From Mesorhizobium sp. Root552 (lineage in GTDB: Bacteria; Pseudomonadota; Alphaproteobacteria; Rhizobiales; Rhizobiaceae), in contig NZ_LMFV01000012.1 of NCBI RefSeq assembly GCF_001427285.1, positions 337,469 through 401,468 of the forward strand: a stretch of DNA of 64,000 nt, read 5' to 3'. The position numbers were made by a program, and so were the translations under genes. This document shows, piece after piece, positions 32,066 to 41,223 of the stretch. Below the pieces are notes generated by a model that worked only from the letters and a program-made list of their open reading frames with translations, did not search any database and had not been told where the DNA came from. Numbering within the stretch: the stretch's first letter is position 1; each line of letters begins with the position of its first letter.

Positions 32066-32859
32066 TGCGGCTTATCGATATTGCGCGATTGGTGTTCGGT
32101 GTGCTGGCCGTTGTGTTCCTGATCGCGCCGCTCATCGCCATCCTGCCGCTCGCCTTCACCTCCAGCGTCTTTCTCACCTATCCGATCCCGGACTATTCGA
32201 TGCGTTGGTTTCGCGAATTGTTCGTGGCCGACGTTTGGCGGCTTTCCATCGTCAACAGCTTGATCGTCGGCACCGGCACGACGATCCTCGCCGGCGTCCT
32301 TGGAACAATGGCAGCGCTTGGCCTGCGCAACAGCGGCCTCCTATTGCCAGGCCTGTTCCGCACCGCCTTTCTCCTGCCGATGGTGGTGCCGGCGGTGGTG
32401 CTCGGCGTCGGCATGCAGGTGTTCTTCGTCCAGATCGGTTTTGCCAATACCTATGCCGGCGTCATCTGCGCCCACACGGTCGTCGCCGTTCCGTTCGTGG
32501 TGGTCTCAGTCTCGGCGTCGCTCGCCGGCATCGACCGGCGCGTCGAACGGGCCGCGCTCAGCCTCGGCGCCTCGCCGTTCACCGTCTTTCGCCGGGTCAC
32601 TTTTCCGCTTGCCTTGCCGGGCATCCTGTCCGGTGCGGTGTTCGCCTTCGCCACCTCGCTCGACGAAGTGGTGCTCACTCTGTTTGTCGCCGGGCCCAAC
32701 CAGCGCACTCTGGCGCGTCAGATGTTTTCCACCATCCGCGAGAACATCAGCCCGGCCATCGCCGCCGCCGCCTTCCTGTTCATCGTCGGCACGCTTCTGG
32801 TGGCTCTCGTCGCCCTGTTGATCCGCAGGCGCGCTTCGCAGGCCAAGCAGCCGGCCTGA
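32065..32859 (+). CDS. Polyamine-type ABC permease (PotC-like)
   Basis: 264 residues; the ATG at 32065 shares one base with the stop of the previous gene. Six predicted membrane segments, the first at residues 7-30 (FGVLAVVFLIAPLIAILP). The ABC coupling loop is AALSLGASPFTVFRRVTFPL near residue 170, followed by SLDEVVLTLFVAGP, a PotC-type motif. Inner membrane partner of the preceding permease. It ends ten bases before the convergent WYL-regulator gene. Confidence 0.9.
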   Translation: MRLIDIARLVFGVLAVVFLIAPLIAILPLAFTSSVFLTYPIPDYSMRWFRELFVADVWRLSIVNSLIVGTGTTILAGVLGTMAALGLRNSGLLLPGLFRTAFLLPMVVPAVVLGVGMQVFFVQIGFANTYAGVICAHTVVAVPFVVVSVSASLAGIDRRVERAALSLGASPFTVFRRVTFPLALPGILSGAVFAFATSLDEVVLTLFVAGPNQRTLARQMFSTIRENISPAIAAAAFLFIVGTLLVALVALLIRRRASQAKQPA

Positions 32860-32869
32860 GCGCCAGAAT

Positions 32870-33586
32870 TCACATGCCGCGTGCGGACGGCCCCATGCCG
32901 TAGGATTCGCTGCGCTCGACGGCGCGGTAGAAATCGGCAAGCTGCTTGCCGCGCTCCGGCTTGAAGGTGCGATCCGCCTTGACCAGCGAGGAGATGCGGT
33001 CGATGCGGAAGGCGCGGAAATCGTTGCGCATCTCGCACCACGCAACCAGCGTCCACACCTTGCCCCAGAACCACAGGCCGAGCGGGCGGACGTCGCGGGC
33101 GGTCGAGCGCCCGGCCTCGTCGCAATAGTCGATGGTCAGCACCTGCCGCTTCTCGACCGCGCGTTCGATGACGTCGATCGATTCGCGCGCGCTGTCGCTC
33201 ACCACCCACATCGGCGTATGGATTTCGGTGCGTGCGATGCGGTCGCGCTCGGCGTCGGGCAGCACCGCGCCGATCTTGACCAGCGCCTCGTCGGCAGCCC
33301 GCGCCATCGCCGCGCCGCCGAAGGCGCGCACCATGCGCGCGCCTGCGACCAGCGCCACGATCTCGTCACGCGTGAACATCAAGGGTGGGAGGTCGAACCC
33401 CTCCCGCATCATGTAGCCGACGCCCGCCTCGCCGTCGATCGGCACGCCCGTCGACTGCAGGTCGGCAATGTCGCGATAGATGGTGCGTTCGGAAACCTCG
33501 AGCCAGGTGCCGAGCTTCTGCGCGGTGACCAGCCGGCCGCCACGCAGATGCTGCACGATCTGGAAAAGCCTGTCGGCGCGCCGCAT
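32870..33586 (-). CDS. DeoR-type HTH/WYL-domain transcriptional regulator (YafY-like)
   Basis: 238 residues from ATG 33586, which has GAGGGAG upstream; a start ten codons earlier is less likely. The N-terminus MRRADRLFQIVQHLRGGRLV and HTH (LEVSERTIYRDIADLQSTGV, about 28-47) are typical. The WYL domain (about 135-205: VLTIDYCDEAGRSTARDVRP, LGLWFWGKVWTLVAWCEMR) probably senses a nucleic-acid or small ligand. Convergent with the transporter operon, and downstream on the same strand of the alkyltransferase-like gene. Targets unknown. Confidence 0.86.
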   Translation of the reverse strand: MRRADRLFQIVQHLRGGRLVTAQKLGTWLEVSERTIYRDIADLQSTGVPIDGEAGVGYMMREGFDLPPLMFTRDEIVALVAGARMVRAFGGAAMARAADEALVKIGAVLPDAERDRIARTEIHTPMWVVSDSARESIDVIERAVEKRQVLTIDYCDEAGRSTARDVRPLGLWFWGKVWTLVAWCEMRNDFRAFRIDRISSLVKADRTFKPERGKQLADFYRAVERSESYGMGPSARGM

Positions 33587-33661
33587 ATAGTGCTCCCTCG
33601 GCGTTTGTCTTTTCATGCAATCCCGGATGGCAGCGCAGTTCCTGCCTGTCCAAGCCTTCCT

Positions 33662-34069
33662 TTAAGGTTCCAGCCCTTCGCGCTCGCGCTGCTCTCTCAC
33701 AAACGCTGCGCCGAAGGAAAGCCTTCCCGTCGTCGGCGTCTTTCCGTCCAGCACACGCCAGAACGGCGTCACGTCGGCAATCGCCATGCCGCGCTCGATA
33801 TCCTCGTTCGCGGCCTCGGCGACGGTCCTCAGATGATAGCCGATTGTCACCGGGCAGGTAACGTCCGCGCCATGCCGTCTTGCCAGCCCCGAGCGCAGTT
33901 CGCGCACGCTCAAGGACTGGCCAGTCGGGATGGTGCGGATGAAGTCGTCGACCTGGCGCGGCGTCGGCACCAGCATCGGCTGGCCCTCGACGACGTCGCC
34001 CATCGTGCGCGGCGTCGCGCGTATCCCATTCACACCCGGCGTATTCAGCCTGTCGGTCCAGCTTTTCAT
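33662..34069 (-). CDS. Small MGMT/alkyltransferase-like protein lacking the catalytic cysteine
   Basis: 135 residues. I do not know a named function. The layout follows the DNA-binding domain of O6-alkylguanine DNA alkyltransferase: VDDFIRTIPTGQSLSVREL (residues 40-58) matches the winged-helix start, and PFWRVLDGKTPTTGRLSFG (102-120) occupies the place of the PCHRV active site and the following loop. The acceptor cysteine is absent; Phe and Trp replace Cys and His. Alkyltransferase-like proteins with Trp at this site bind alkylated guanine without repair chemistry. Assignment rests on motif order only, so treat as tentative. Confidence 0.55.
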   Translation of the reverse strand: MKSWTDRLNTPGVNGIRATPRTMGDVVEGQPMLVPTPRQVDDFIRTIPTGQSLSVRELRSGLARRHGADVTCPVTIGYHLRTVAEAANEDIERGMAIADVTPFWRVLDGKTPTTGRLSFGAAFVREQREREGLEP

Positions 34070-34188
34070 GGCAATCGGCTCTCAACCGTCCCGGTGCGAT
34101 TTCGTCTGTGGGCATCTGCCTAGCCTCTACTCTCGCACGATGCTCCTGACAGCATAGTGTCAGGAGATGGCAACAATATCCAATCCCT

Positions 34189-34362
34189 TCAAGACAGGTT
34201 CAGCCTGTTGTCCTCGCCGCGGTGCATGTCGGGCCAGCCGATATCGGCGCGGATTTCCGGCGGCAGCGAATTCAGCAGGCGGACCGTGCGGATCTCGTTG
34301 CGGATGGTGCGGACCTTGCCGACATAGTGCTTCATGGTGTTGAAAATCCCGGTCGTATGCAT
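34189..34362 (-). CDS. DUF1127-like small protein
   Basis: 57 residues: MHTTGIFNTMKHYVGKVRTI at the start and LLNSLPPEIRADIGWPD in the second half. The ATG has AGAGGAG seven bases upstream on the minus strand. The pattern arginine-rich helix, then L-x-x-L-x(2)-E-x(2)-DIG, is that of DUF1127/YjiS-like proteins, abundant in Rhizobiales and linked to RNA binding, stress and metabolic control. It stands alone between the alkyltransferase-like gene and the SLC13 gene; a flanking region at 34070-34188 shows no gene. Confidence 0.65.
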   Translation of the reverse strand: MHTTGIFNTMKHYVGKVRTIRNEIRTVRLLNSLPPEIRADIGWPDMHRGEDNRLNLS

Positions 34363-34452
34363 GACGGCGCTCCTCTTTTTGTGAACGCCGGCATCATCGC
34401 ACAGGCCTGCTGACAGCAGTCTGTCAGGACGTTTCCAAAACGTTCCGGGATA

Positions 34453-36222
34453 CTATCTGAGCGGCCACACCATCATCAGCATCGGCACGGCGACGGCAAT
34501 AACCAACAGCGACAGCGGCAGGCCGAGCCGCTGGTAGTCGGAGAAGCGGTAGCCGCCCGGCCCCATCACCAGCGTGTTGCACTGGTGGCCGATGGGCGTG
34601 AGGAAATCGCAGCCCGCGCCGATCGCCACGGCCATCAGGAAAGCTTCCGGCTGGTAGCCGAGCGTGGTGGCGAAGCCGGAAGCGATCGGCGCCATCACCA
34701 GCACGGTCGCGGCGTTGTTCAGGAACGGCGTCACCATCATCGCCGCGATCAGGATCAGCGTCAGCGCACCATATCCTGGCAGGACCTGGCCGAACTCGGC
34801 CAGCAAGGTGGCGATCAGGCCGGTCGCGCCAGTGGAGCGCAGCGAGTCGCTGACCGGGATCAGCGCCGCCAGCATGACGAGGATCGGGCCGTCGAGGGCG
34901 TTGTAGACATCGCGCACGGGAATGACGCGGGTCAGCACCATCATCACCGCCGCGCCGAAGAAGGCGACCGTCACCGGCAGGATGCCGAGCGCCGTCGATC
35001 CCATCGCCGCGATCAGGATCAAAAGCGGCACGATGCCGTTCCTGACATTGCCCAGCAGCAAAGGCCGCTCGGCCAGCGGCAGAAGCGCGAAGTCGCGCAG
35101 GAACTGCGGCAACGCGTTGCGTTCGCCCTGGATTACCACGACATCGCCGAAGCGCAGGGTGATCGCGCCGAGGCGCTGGTTCAGCCGTTCGCCGCTGCGG
35201 CTCACCGCCAGCAGGTTGATGTTGAAGCGGTCGTAAAGCAAAAGATGCTTGGCCGACCAGCCGATCAGGCTCGAGCGCTCGGTGATGACCGCCTCTACCG
35301 CCACGGTTTCGGCGGTGCTGTCCGGCGTTCGCTCGTCGCCGAGCTTGAGCTTCGCCTGCGCCACCAGCCGGTCCAGCGCTTCCGGACCGCCTTCGATCAG
35401 CAAGATGTCGCCGACCTTCAGCACGGCATCGGGCAAGGGAGCGATGCGCAACCCGGCGCCGCGCAGGATCGAGGTGATCACCGCTTCGCCCGCCGAGACT
35501 TTCAAGAGATTGGCCAGAGGCTTGTCGGCAACGGTCGAATCCTGGGTCACCCTAGCCTCGGCCGAATAATCCTTGATTGCGACGGCTTCCTGCAGCGAGG
35601 CTTCCTGCCGCTCGCGCTGCGGCACCAGCCAGTAGAACAGGGTCAGGAACACGCAGCCCGCCACCGTCAGCGCCAGTCCGACCGGGGTGAAGTCGAACAT
35701 GGAAAACGGCGTGCCCGTCAGTTCGTCGCGCAGCCGCGATACCACGATGTTCGGCGAGGTGCCGATCTGCGTCATCAGCCCGCCCAGCAGCGAGGCGAAG
35801 GCCATCGGCATCAGGAACGTCGAGGGCGAGACATTGGCGCGCCGCGCGAACTGGAAGGCGATGGGGATCATGATTGCCAGCGCGCCGATGTTCTTGACGA
35901 AGGCCGACAGCACCGCGACCGTCACCACCAGCAGTGCAAGCTGGGCGCGTACGGAGCTGACATTGGGCGCGAAGCGCTGGATGGCGAATTCCATGATGCC
36001 GCTGCGCGCCACGCCGGCACTGACCAGAAGCGCGCTGCCGACAATGATGACGATGTCATCGCTGAAGCCCGAAAATGCCTTGTCGAATGGAACGATGCCA
36101 ACGGCTATGGCCAAAAGCAGCGAGCCGGTCGCGACGAGGTCGTAGCGCACGCGGCCCCAGACGAACGCCCCCATCATCAGCGCTATGACGGCAAAGGAAA
36201 GGATCTGGGGCAGCGTCAGCAT
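34453..36222 (-). CDS. SLC13/DASS-type membrane transporter with two RCK_C (TrkA_C) domains
   Basis: 589 residues. Two hydrophobic blocks, about 1-205 and 385-589, flank a soluble middle with two TrkA_C-like domains (IAPLPDAVLKVGDILLIEGG near 262; GAITLRFGDVVVIQG near 355). The transporter halves carry repeated motifs FVKNIGALAIMIP, MTQIGTSPNIVVS and TPFLNNAATVLVMAP, GAGCDFLTPIGHQCNTLVMG, the duplicated SNT/NTP-like hairpins of the ion transporter superfamily. Such proteins move anions such as sulfate or dicarboxylates with sodium. The substrate here is not determined. Confidence 0.85.
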   Translation of the reverse strand: MLTLPQILSFAVIALMMGAFVWGRVRYDLVATGSLLLAIAVGIVPFDKAFSGFSDDIVIIVGSALLVSAGVARSGIMEFAIQRFAPNVSSVRAQLALLVVTVAVLSAFVKNIGALAIMIPIAFQFARRANVSPSTFLMPMAFASLLGGLMTQIGTSPNIVVSRLRDELTGTPFSMFDFTPVGLALTVAGCVFLTLFYWLVPQRERQEASLQEAVAIKDYSAEARVTQDSTVADKPLANLLKVSAGEAVITSILRGAGLRIAPLPDAVLKVGDILLIEGGPEALDRLVAQAKLKLGDERTPDSTAETVAVEAVITERSSLIGWSAKHLLLYDRFNINLLAVSRSGERLNQRLGAITLRFGDVVVIQGERNALPQFLRDFALLPLAERPLLLGNVRNGIVPLLILIAAMGSTALGILPVTVAFFGAAVMMVLTRVIPVRDVYNALDGPILVMLAALIPVSDSLRSTGATGLIATLLAEFGQVLPGYGALTLILIAAMMVTPFLNNAATVLVMAPIASGFATTLGYQPEAFLMAVAIGAGCDFLTPIGHQCNTLVMGPGGYRFSDYQRLGLPLSLLVIAVAVPMLMMVWPLR

Positions 36223-36339
36223 GAAACTCCCGGCATGGGATCGAGAAACATCGCCGCCAGCTTTTGGTTGCAGGCGGCGAGGTGATTCATGCTGGGTTTC
36301 TTACGGCATGGCAGGGCGGCTGTTTAGTGCCGAATTTTT

Positions 36340-38247
36340 CTAGACCCCTATGCCGCGCGCCTTCAGCGCCTCGGTGATCTCGTCCAGTATCGCCGGATCG
36401 TCGATGGTCGCCGGCATCTTCCACTCTTCCTTGTCGGCGATCTTCTGCATGGTGCCGCGCAGCACCTTGCCTGAGCGCGTCTTGGGCAGGCGCTTGATGG
36501 TCACCACCGTCTTGAAGGCGGCAACGGGGCCGATGCGGTCGCGCACCAATGCGATCGCTTCCTTCTCGATTGCAGAGCGGTCGCGCGCCACGCCGGCATT
36601 CAGCACGACGAGGCCAAGCGGCGATTGTCCCTTCAGTTCATCGGCGATGCCGATCACCGCGCATTCGGCGACGTCCGGGTGTTCGGCCAGCACTTCCTCC
36701 ATCGCACCGGTGGAAAGCCGGTGGCCGGCAACGTTGATGATGTCGTCGGTGCGAGCCATCACGAACAGGTAGCCGTCATCGTCGAGAATGCCGGCGTCGG
36801 CGGTCTTGTAGAAGCCGGGGAACTCGTCGAGATAGGCTTGGTGGAAACGCTTGTCGGCATTCCACAGCGTCGGCAGGCAGGCCGGCGGCAACGGCAGTTT
36901 CAGCACCACGTTGCCCAGCGTGCCGTTCGGCACTTCGTGGCCGGCATCGTTCAGGATGCGGATGTCGTAGCCCGGCATCGGCACGCCGGGCGAACCGTAT
37001 TTCACCGGCAGCATGCCCAGTCCCACCGGGTTCTGGGTGATCGGCGCGCCGGTCTCGGTCTGCCACCAGTGGTCGATCACCGGAACGCCCAGCCTCTGCT
37101 CGGCCCACTTGATCGTTTCGGGGTCGGCGCGTTCGCCGGCCAGGAACAAGGTGCGGAATTTCGACAGATCGTATTTCGGGATGAACTCGCCCTTGGGGTC
37201 CTGCCCCTTGATGGCGCGGAAAGCGGTCGGCGCGGTAAACAGCGCCGCCACGCCGTGCTGCTCTATGACGCGCCAGAAGGTGCCGGCATCGGGCGTGCCC
37301 ACCGGCTTGCCTTCGAACATCACCGTCGTGCAGCCATGGAGCAACGGGGCATAGACGATGTAGGAATGGCCAACGACCCAGCCGACATCGGAAGCCGCCC
37401 AGAACACTTCGCCCGGCTTGATGCCGAACTCGTTGTCCATCGACCATTTCAGCATCACCATGTGGCCGCCATTGTCGCGGATCACGCCCTTCGGCTGGCC
37501 GGTGGTGCCGGAGGTGTAGAGCACATAGAGCGGATCGGTGGAGGCGACGGCCACGCAATCGACATTGGCTCCAGCCGCCTTTTCGCGCGCTACCGCGTCG
37601 GCATAGTCGATGTCGCGGCCTTCGATCAGGTCGCAGCGCAGTTGCTCGCGCTGGACGACGATGCAGCGTTCCGGCTTGTGGCTGGCAAGCTCGATCGCCT
37701 CGTCGAGCAAGGGCTTGTAGGCAATGGTGCGGCTCGGCTCGATGCCGCAGGAGGCCGAGATCACCGCCTTCGGCTGGGCGTCCTCGATGCGGGTGGCAAG
37801 CTCGCGCGCGGCGAAACCGCCGAACACCACGGAGTGGATGGCGCCAAGGCGGGCGCAGGCCAGCATGGCGAAGGCCGCTTCTGCGATCATCGGCATGTAG
37901 ATGATGACGCGGTCGCCCTTGCCGATGCCCTGGTTCTTCAAGACCGAGGCCAGCGCCACCACTTCGCGCTTCAGTTCGGCATAGGTGAACTTGCGCACCG
38001 TGCCGGCAATGGCGCTGTCATGGATCAGCGCAAGCTGGTCGGCCCGCCCGCCGGCGACGTGGCGGTCGACCGCGTTGTAGCAGGTGTTGCAGGTGGCGCC
38101 CGGAAACCAGCGGCCATAGACGCCGCTCTGCGCCTCGAAGACCTTTTCGAAGGGCGTGAACCAGTCCACCTCGCGCGCGGCTTCGGCCCAGAATGCGTCG
38201 GGATCACGCTTCCAGTCGGCGTAGACCTGATGATAACGCGATTGCAT
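36340..38247 (-). CDS. prpE: Propionyl-CoA synthetase
   Basis: 635 residues, typical PrpE length. Acyl-adenylate-forming enzyme that activates propionate with ATP and CoA. The core motif YVLYTSGTTGQPKGVIRDNG is near residue 245, HWWQTETGAPI near 395, and the acetylatable lysine lies in LPKTRSGKVLRGTMQKIADK near 595. N-terminal YADWKRDPDAFWAEAAREVD and CYNAVDRHV distinguish it from acetyl-CoA synthetase starts. Monocistronic on the minus strand. It could supply propionyl-CoA to the methylmalonyl pathway; no prpBC genes are nearby. Confidence 0.88.
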   Translation of the reverse strand: MQSRYHQVYADWKRDPDAFWAEAAREVDWFTPFEKVFEAQSGVYGRWFPGATCNTCYNAVDRHVAGGRADQLALIHDSAIAGTVRKFTYAELKREVVALASVLKNQGIGKGDRVIIYMPMIAEAAFAMLACARLGAIHSVVFGGFAARELATRIEDAQPKAVISASCGIEPSRTIAYKPLLDEAIELASHKPERCIVVQREQLRCDLIEGRDIDYADAVAREKAAGANVDCVAVASTDPLYVLYTSGTTGQPKGVIRDNGGHMVMLKWSMDNEFGIKPGEVFWAASDVGWVVGHSYIVYAPLLHGCTTVMFEGKPVGTPDAGTFWRVIEQHGVAALFTAPTAFRAIKGQDPKGEFIPKYDLSKFRTLFLAGERADPETIKWAEQRLGVPVIDHWWQTETGAPITQNPVGLGMLPVKYGSPGVPMPGYDIRILNDAGHEVPNGTLGNVVLKLPLPPACLPTLWNADKRFHQAYLDEFPGFYKTADAGILDDDGYLFVMARTDDIINVAGHRLSTGAMEEVLAEHPDVAECAVIGIADELKGQSPLGLVVLNAGVARDRSAIEKEAIALVRDRIGPVAAFKTVVTIKRLPKTRSGKVLRGTMQKIADKEEWKMPATIDDPAILDEITEALKARGIGV

Positions 38248-38417
38248 GCCTGTTCCTCCGAGCGGCCTTGATAGTCGACCCTATCTAGCGGCTCGGCAAG
38301 GCCATCGTCTATCTGACTTAGGTTTAGGCTTTTATGGCGCGAGGGCTTGCATCTTCTGGCTTTGACAGTTCGCCGCGATGCTGCTCAAAGGCTGGATCGA
38401 AACGGCAGCATTCTAAA

Positions 38418-38579
38418 ATGACCAAAATCCTCGCCTTCGTCATCCTCGCCCTGATGGTCATCCAGTTGATCAAGCCGCTTGGCTGGCCGGGCCTCAAGCG
38501 CCGTTCCGATTTCTGGAAGCTGGCGCTTCTGGCAATCGCCGCGATTTCATTTGCCGCGGTGGCCGGGCACTGGTCCTGA
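38418..38579 (+). CDS. Small two-helix membrane protein
   Basis: 53 residues, beginning MTKILAFVILALMVIQLIKP; an alternative upstream start would add 28 unconvincing residues. Two hydrophobic stretches, about 3-18 and 34-50, flank a basic loop GLKRRSDFWK. Weak ribosome site. No known function or family was recognised, but length, composition and hydrophobic pattern look like a real conserved small inner-membrane protein. Convergent with the TauE/SafE gene, fifteen bases apart. Confidence 0.6.
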   Translation: MTKILAFVILALMVIQLIKPLGWPGLKRRSDFWKLALLAIAAISFAAVAGHWS

Positions 38580-38594
38580 TCTTTCTGCGGCCGC

Positions 38595-39350
38595 TCAGCC
38601 GTTGACGAAATAATAGGCGGCAAGCAGCAGGCCGACGACGATTACGATGCCGCGCACCACCGATTGCGGCACGCGCCGCGCTGTCCACACGCCGGCATAG
38701 CCGCCGACGGCGACGCCCGGCACCATGGCGGCAGCCTGCAACCAGGCGATGACGCCGCCCGACACGAAGATGACGATGGCGACGCTGGCGATGATGATCG
38801 ACAGCATGTTCTTCAGGGCGTTCATGCGGTGATAGCTGCCGCCTTCGGTCAATCCGAGCGTGGCCAGCATCATCACCCCCATGCCGGCGCCGAAAAAGCC
38901 GCCATAGATGGCGGTGAAGAACTGGACGATGCGTCCGGCAAGCGTCGGCTTTGCGTCGTCGCTCTGATCGTCGCGCGCGGCGGGGCGCAGCCACGGGCCG
39001 ACGGCAAAAAGCGCCGTGGCGGCAATCAGAAGCCACGGCACCATGGCGCTGAACGACTGGTTGTCGAGGGCGAGCAGGATCAACGATCCGATCAGGGCTC
39101 CGATGATCGAGATCACGGCGAAGGCGATCGCGCCGCGCCACATGCGCTTGATGTCTTTCCAATAGGCCAGCGTGGAGGTGACATAGCCCGGCAACTGCGC
39201 GATCGACGAGGTCGCATTGGCAACGATCGGCGGCATTCCGACCAGCGTCAGCGCGCCGAAGGTCAGGAAAGTGCCGCCGCCGGCAATGGCGTTGACGATG
39301 CCTGACAGAAGGCCGGCGATGAAAAGGATGAAAGCGTCGAGAAATGTCAC
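38595..39350 (-). CDS. TauE/SafE-family sulfite exporter-like permease
   Basis: 251 residues with seven to eight membrane segments. The two repeat motifs of the family are seen: GIVNAIAGGGTFLTFGALTL near residue 18 and GFFGAGMGVMMLATLGLTEG near 150. The family exports or imports small anions such as sulfite, sulfoacetate or taurine-derived compounds across the inner membrane. No neighbouring sulfonate genes support a specific substrate. Confidence 0.87.
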   Translation of the reverse strand: MTFLDAFILFIAGLLSGIVNAIAGGGTFLTFGALTLVGMPPIVANATSSIAQLPGYVTSTLAYWKDIKRMWRGAIAFAVISIIGALIGSLILLALDNQSFSAMVPWLLIAATALFAVGPWLRPAARDDQSDDAKPTLAGRIVQFFTAIYGGFFGAGMGVMMLATLGLTEGGSYHRMNALKNMLSIIIASVAIVIFVSGGVIAWLQAAAMVPGVAVGGYAGVWTARRVPQSVVRGIVIVVGLLLAAYYFVNG

Positions 39351-39681
39351 GGAAAAAGCCTGCTATGCGGTATATGCTCGTGGTGGTACGGCGTGCGCGC
39401 GACAATGCGTCACCGACGCCAGGGAGGCCATGCGCCTTTCGTCTGCGGGAGGCAAGGCGATAAAAGTTCGGCATCGCTGGTGACAAAGCCGTTGCAATGG
39501 TGTATCGCCGCGCCCGTACTGGAAGAAAAATCTTCCGGATTGCAATAACCCGTCAACGATTGGCGGTGCAATCGCCCCTGCCGGATGTCTTCGGATAGAT
39601 GGCATAGCCAAGCGGTCATTTGAACTGCAAGGCGAGAGCAGGGCGCTCTGACTGTCGGAAGAACAAGAAGTGGATAAAACG
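39351..39681 (+). promoter_or_regulatory. 331-base leader region of rplS
   Basis: No gene is supported. It should contain the rplS promoter. A hairpin CGATTG-GCGGTG-CAATCG occurs at 39557-39574, about 105 bases before the L19 start. No signal recognition particle RNA, 6S or tRNA signature was recognised. Confidence 0.35.
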
Positions 39682-40221
39682 ATGGATATCATCCGTCAGC
39701 TCGAGGCCGAACAGGCCGCCAAGATCGAAGCCAAGCGCAAGCTGCCTGAATTCCAGCCCGGCGACACCGTGCGCGTCCTGGTGCGCGTCACCGAAGGCTC
39801 GCGTACCCGCGTCCAGGCCTATGAGGGCGTTGTCATCGCCCGTTCCGGCTCCGGCTTCCAGGAGAATTTCACCGTCCGCAAGATTTCCTACGGCGAAGGC
39901 GTGGAGCGCGTGTTCCCGGTCTACTCGCCGATGGTCGAGGGCGTCGAGATCGTGCGCCGCGGCAAGGTGCGCCGCGCCAAGCTCTATTACCTGCGTGACC
40001 GTCGCGGCAAGTCGGCCCGCATCACCGAAAACACCGGCGTTCGCGCCCGCAAGCTGAACGATGCCGAGCGCGATGCGCTGAACGCCGAGAAGGCCCGCAT
40101 CGAAGCCGAGAAGATCGCAGCCGCCGAGGCGCTTGCCGTCGAGAAGGCTGCACAGGACGCCGCCGAGAAGAAGGCTGCAGAGGCAGCCGCCGCGGAAGCC
40201 GCTGCCGCCACCGCGGAATAA
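39682..40221 (+). CDS. rplS: 50S ribosomal protein L19
   Basis: 179 residues from [11 protein letters not shown]; a GTG four codons upstream is an alternative. The L19 core is clear: [56 protein letters not shown] and [21 protein letters not shown]. coli L19 has about 115 residues; here the last 50-60 are an Ala/Glu/Lys-rich helical extension ([20 protein letters not shown] and on), as seen in other Rhizobiales. It bridges the 30S-50S interface. The common upstream partner trmD is not adjacent; the neighbour is a permease on the other strand. Confidence 0.95.
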   Translation: MDIIRQLEAEQAAKIEAKRKLPEFQPGDTVRVLVRVTEGSRTRVQAYEGVVIARSGSGFQENFTVRKISYGEGVERVFPVYSPMVEGVEIVRRGKVRRAKLYYLRDRRGKSARITENTGVRARKLNDAERDALNAEKARIEAEKIAAAEALAVEKAAQDAAEKKAAEAAAAEAAAATAE

Positions 40222-40241
40222 GCTTCTTCGCTGATCTCTTG

Positions 40242-40268
40242 AAAAAGGCGGCTTCGGCCGCCTTTTTT
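40242..40268 (+). terminator. Intrinsic terminator after rplS
   Basis: AAAAAGGCGGC-TTCG-GCCGCCTTTTTT: a GC stem with the stable TTCG tetraloop followed by a T-run, 20 bases after the rplS stop. Confidence 0.92.
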
Positions 40269-40297
40269 ATTGCTGCCGCTTTTGCTGGAGGGACGAC

Positions 40298-41116
40298 ATG
40301 GACGATTTCTTGCGCGCCAACCGGCTGAACTGGGACAATCGCGCCGAGCTTCACGCCACCGATACCACCGGCAGCTATCGCATTGCTGCCGTGCTTGGCG
40401 GCGGCTCCTCCCTGCATGCGCTGGAAGCCGGCGAGATCGGCGACATCGCCGGCAAGGATATCGTCCATCTGCAATGCCATATCGGGCTCGACACGCTGAG
40501 CCTCAGGCACCTTGGCGCGGCAAGCGTCACCGGGCTCGACTTTTCGCCCGCCGCCATCGCCGCCGCGCGCGGTTTCGCCGCAAAAGCCGGCACAGAGGCG
40601 CGTTTCGTCGAGGCGTCCGTCTATGATGCCGCTGAGGCGCTCGGACAGACCTACGACATGGTGTTCGTCACCTGGGGCGCGATCAACTGGCTGCCGGACA
40701 TCTTCCGCTGGGCGAAGGTCGTCGCCTCTTTGCTCAGGCCCGGAGGCCGGCTCTACCTGCTCGAAGGCCATCCGATGATGAACCAGTTGGAGGCGCGGGA
40801 CGGCCACCTCGACATCGAGTTCGGCTGGCGCACGCCGCTTGCCGATCCGCTCGCCTTCGACGATGTGCAGACCTACACCGGCGACGAGCGGGCGCTGTCG
40901 CACACGCGCTGCTACGAGTGGATCCACCCGCTGTCGGATATCGTCAACGCGCTGCTTCAGGCCGGCCTTTCGCTCGATTTCCTCAACGAGCACGAGGTGG
41001 TCGTATGGAAGGCATTCCCCTTCGTCGTGGAGACGGGCGAGGACCAGTTCGAGCTGCCGGCGGGCATGCCGCGCATTCCGATGTCGTTCTCGCTCGGCGC
41101 CACCAAACGAGCCTGA
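40298..41116 (+). CDS. Class I SAM-dependent methyltransferase
   Basis: 272 residues. SAM-binding motif I is [19 protein letters not shown] near residue 53, followed by [16 protein letters not shown] (motif II acidic residue) and the AlaArgPhe/Glu segment [11 protein letters not shown]. Later [18 protein letters not shown] is the post-core strand. The glycine-rich loop has the HIG form rather than GxGxG, as in several small-molecule methyltransferases. Substrate unknown. It starts 30 bases after the rplS terminator. A GGGAAA-AGCGG-TTTCCC hairpin follows its stop at 41120-41136. Confidence 0.82.
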   Translation: MDDFLRANRLNWDNRAELHATDTTGSYRIAAVLGGGSSLHALEAGEIGDIAGKDIVHLQCHIGLDTLSLRHLGAASVTGLDFSPAAIAAARGFAAKAGTEARFVEASVYDAAEALGQTYDMVFVTWGAINWLPDIFRWAKVVASLLRPGGRLYLLEGHPMMNQLEARDGHLDIEFGWRTPLADPLAFDDVQTYTGDERALSHTRCYEWIHPLSDIVNALLQAGLSLDFLNEHEVVVWKAFPFVVETGEDQFELPAGMPRIPMSFSLGATKRA

Positions 41117-41223
41117 CACGGGAAAAGCGGTTTCCCCTTACCGGCGGTTGTGGAACGGGCCGTCTTGCAAGGTGCGGTCAGGCGGATAATGTTACCCGGT
41201 TTATTGCTGCTGGGGAGCGCGCC

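Noticed and set aside
39351..39681. Signal recognition particle RNA or other structured RNA before rplS
   Set aside because: The conserved GGAAGGAAGCAGCC-type core is absent and no other known RNA signature is seen.
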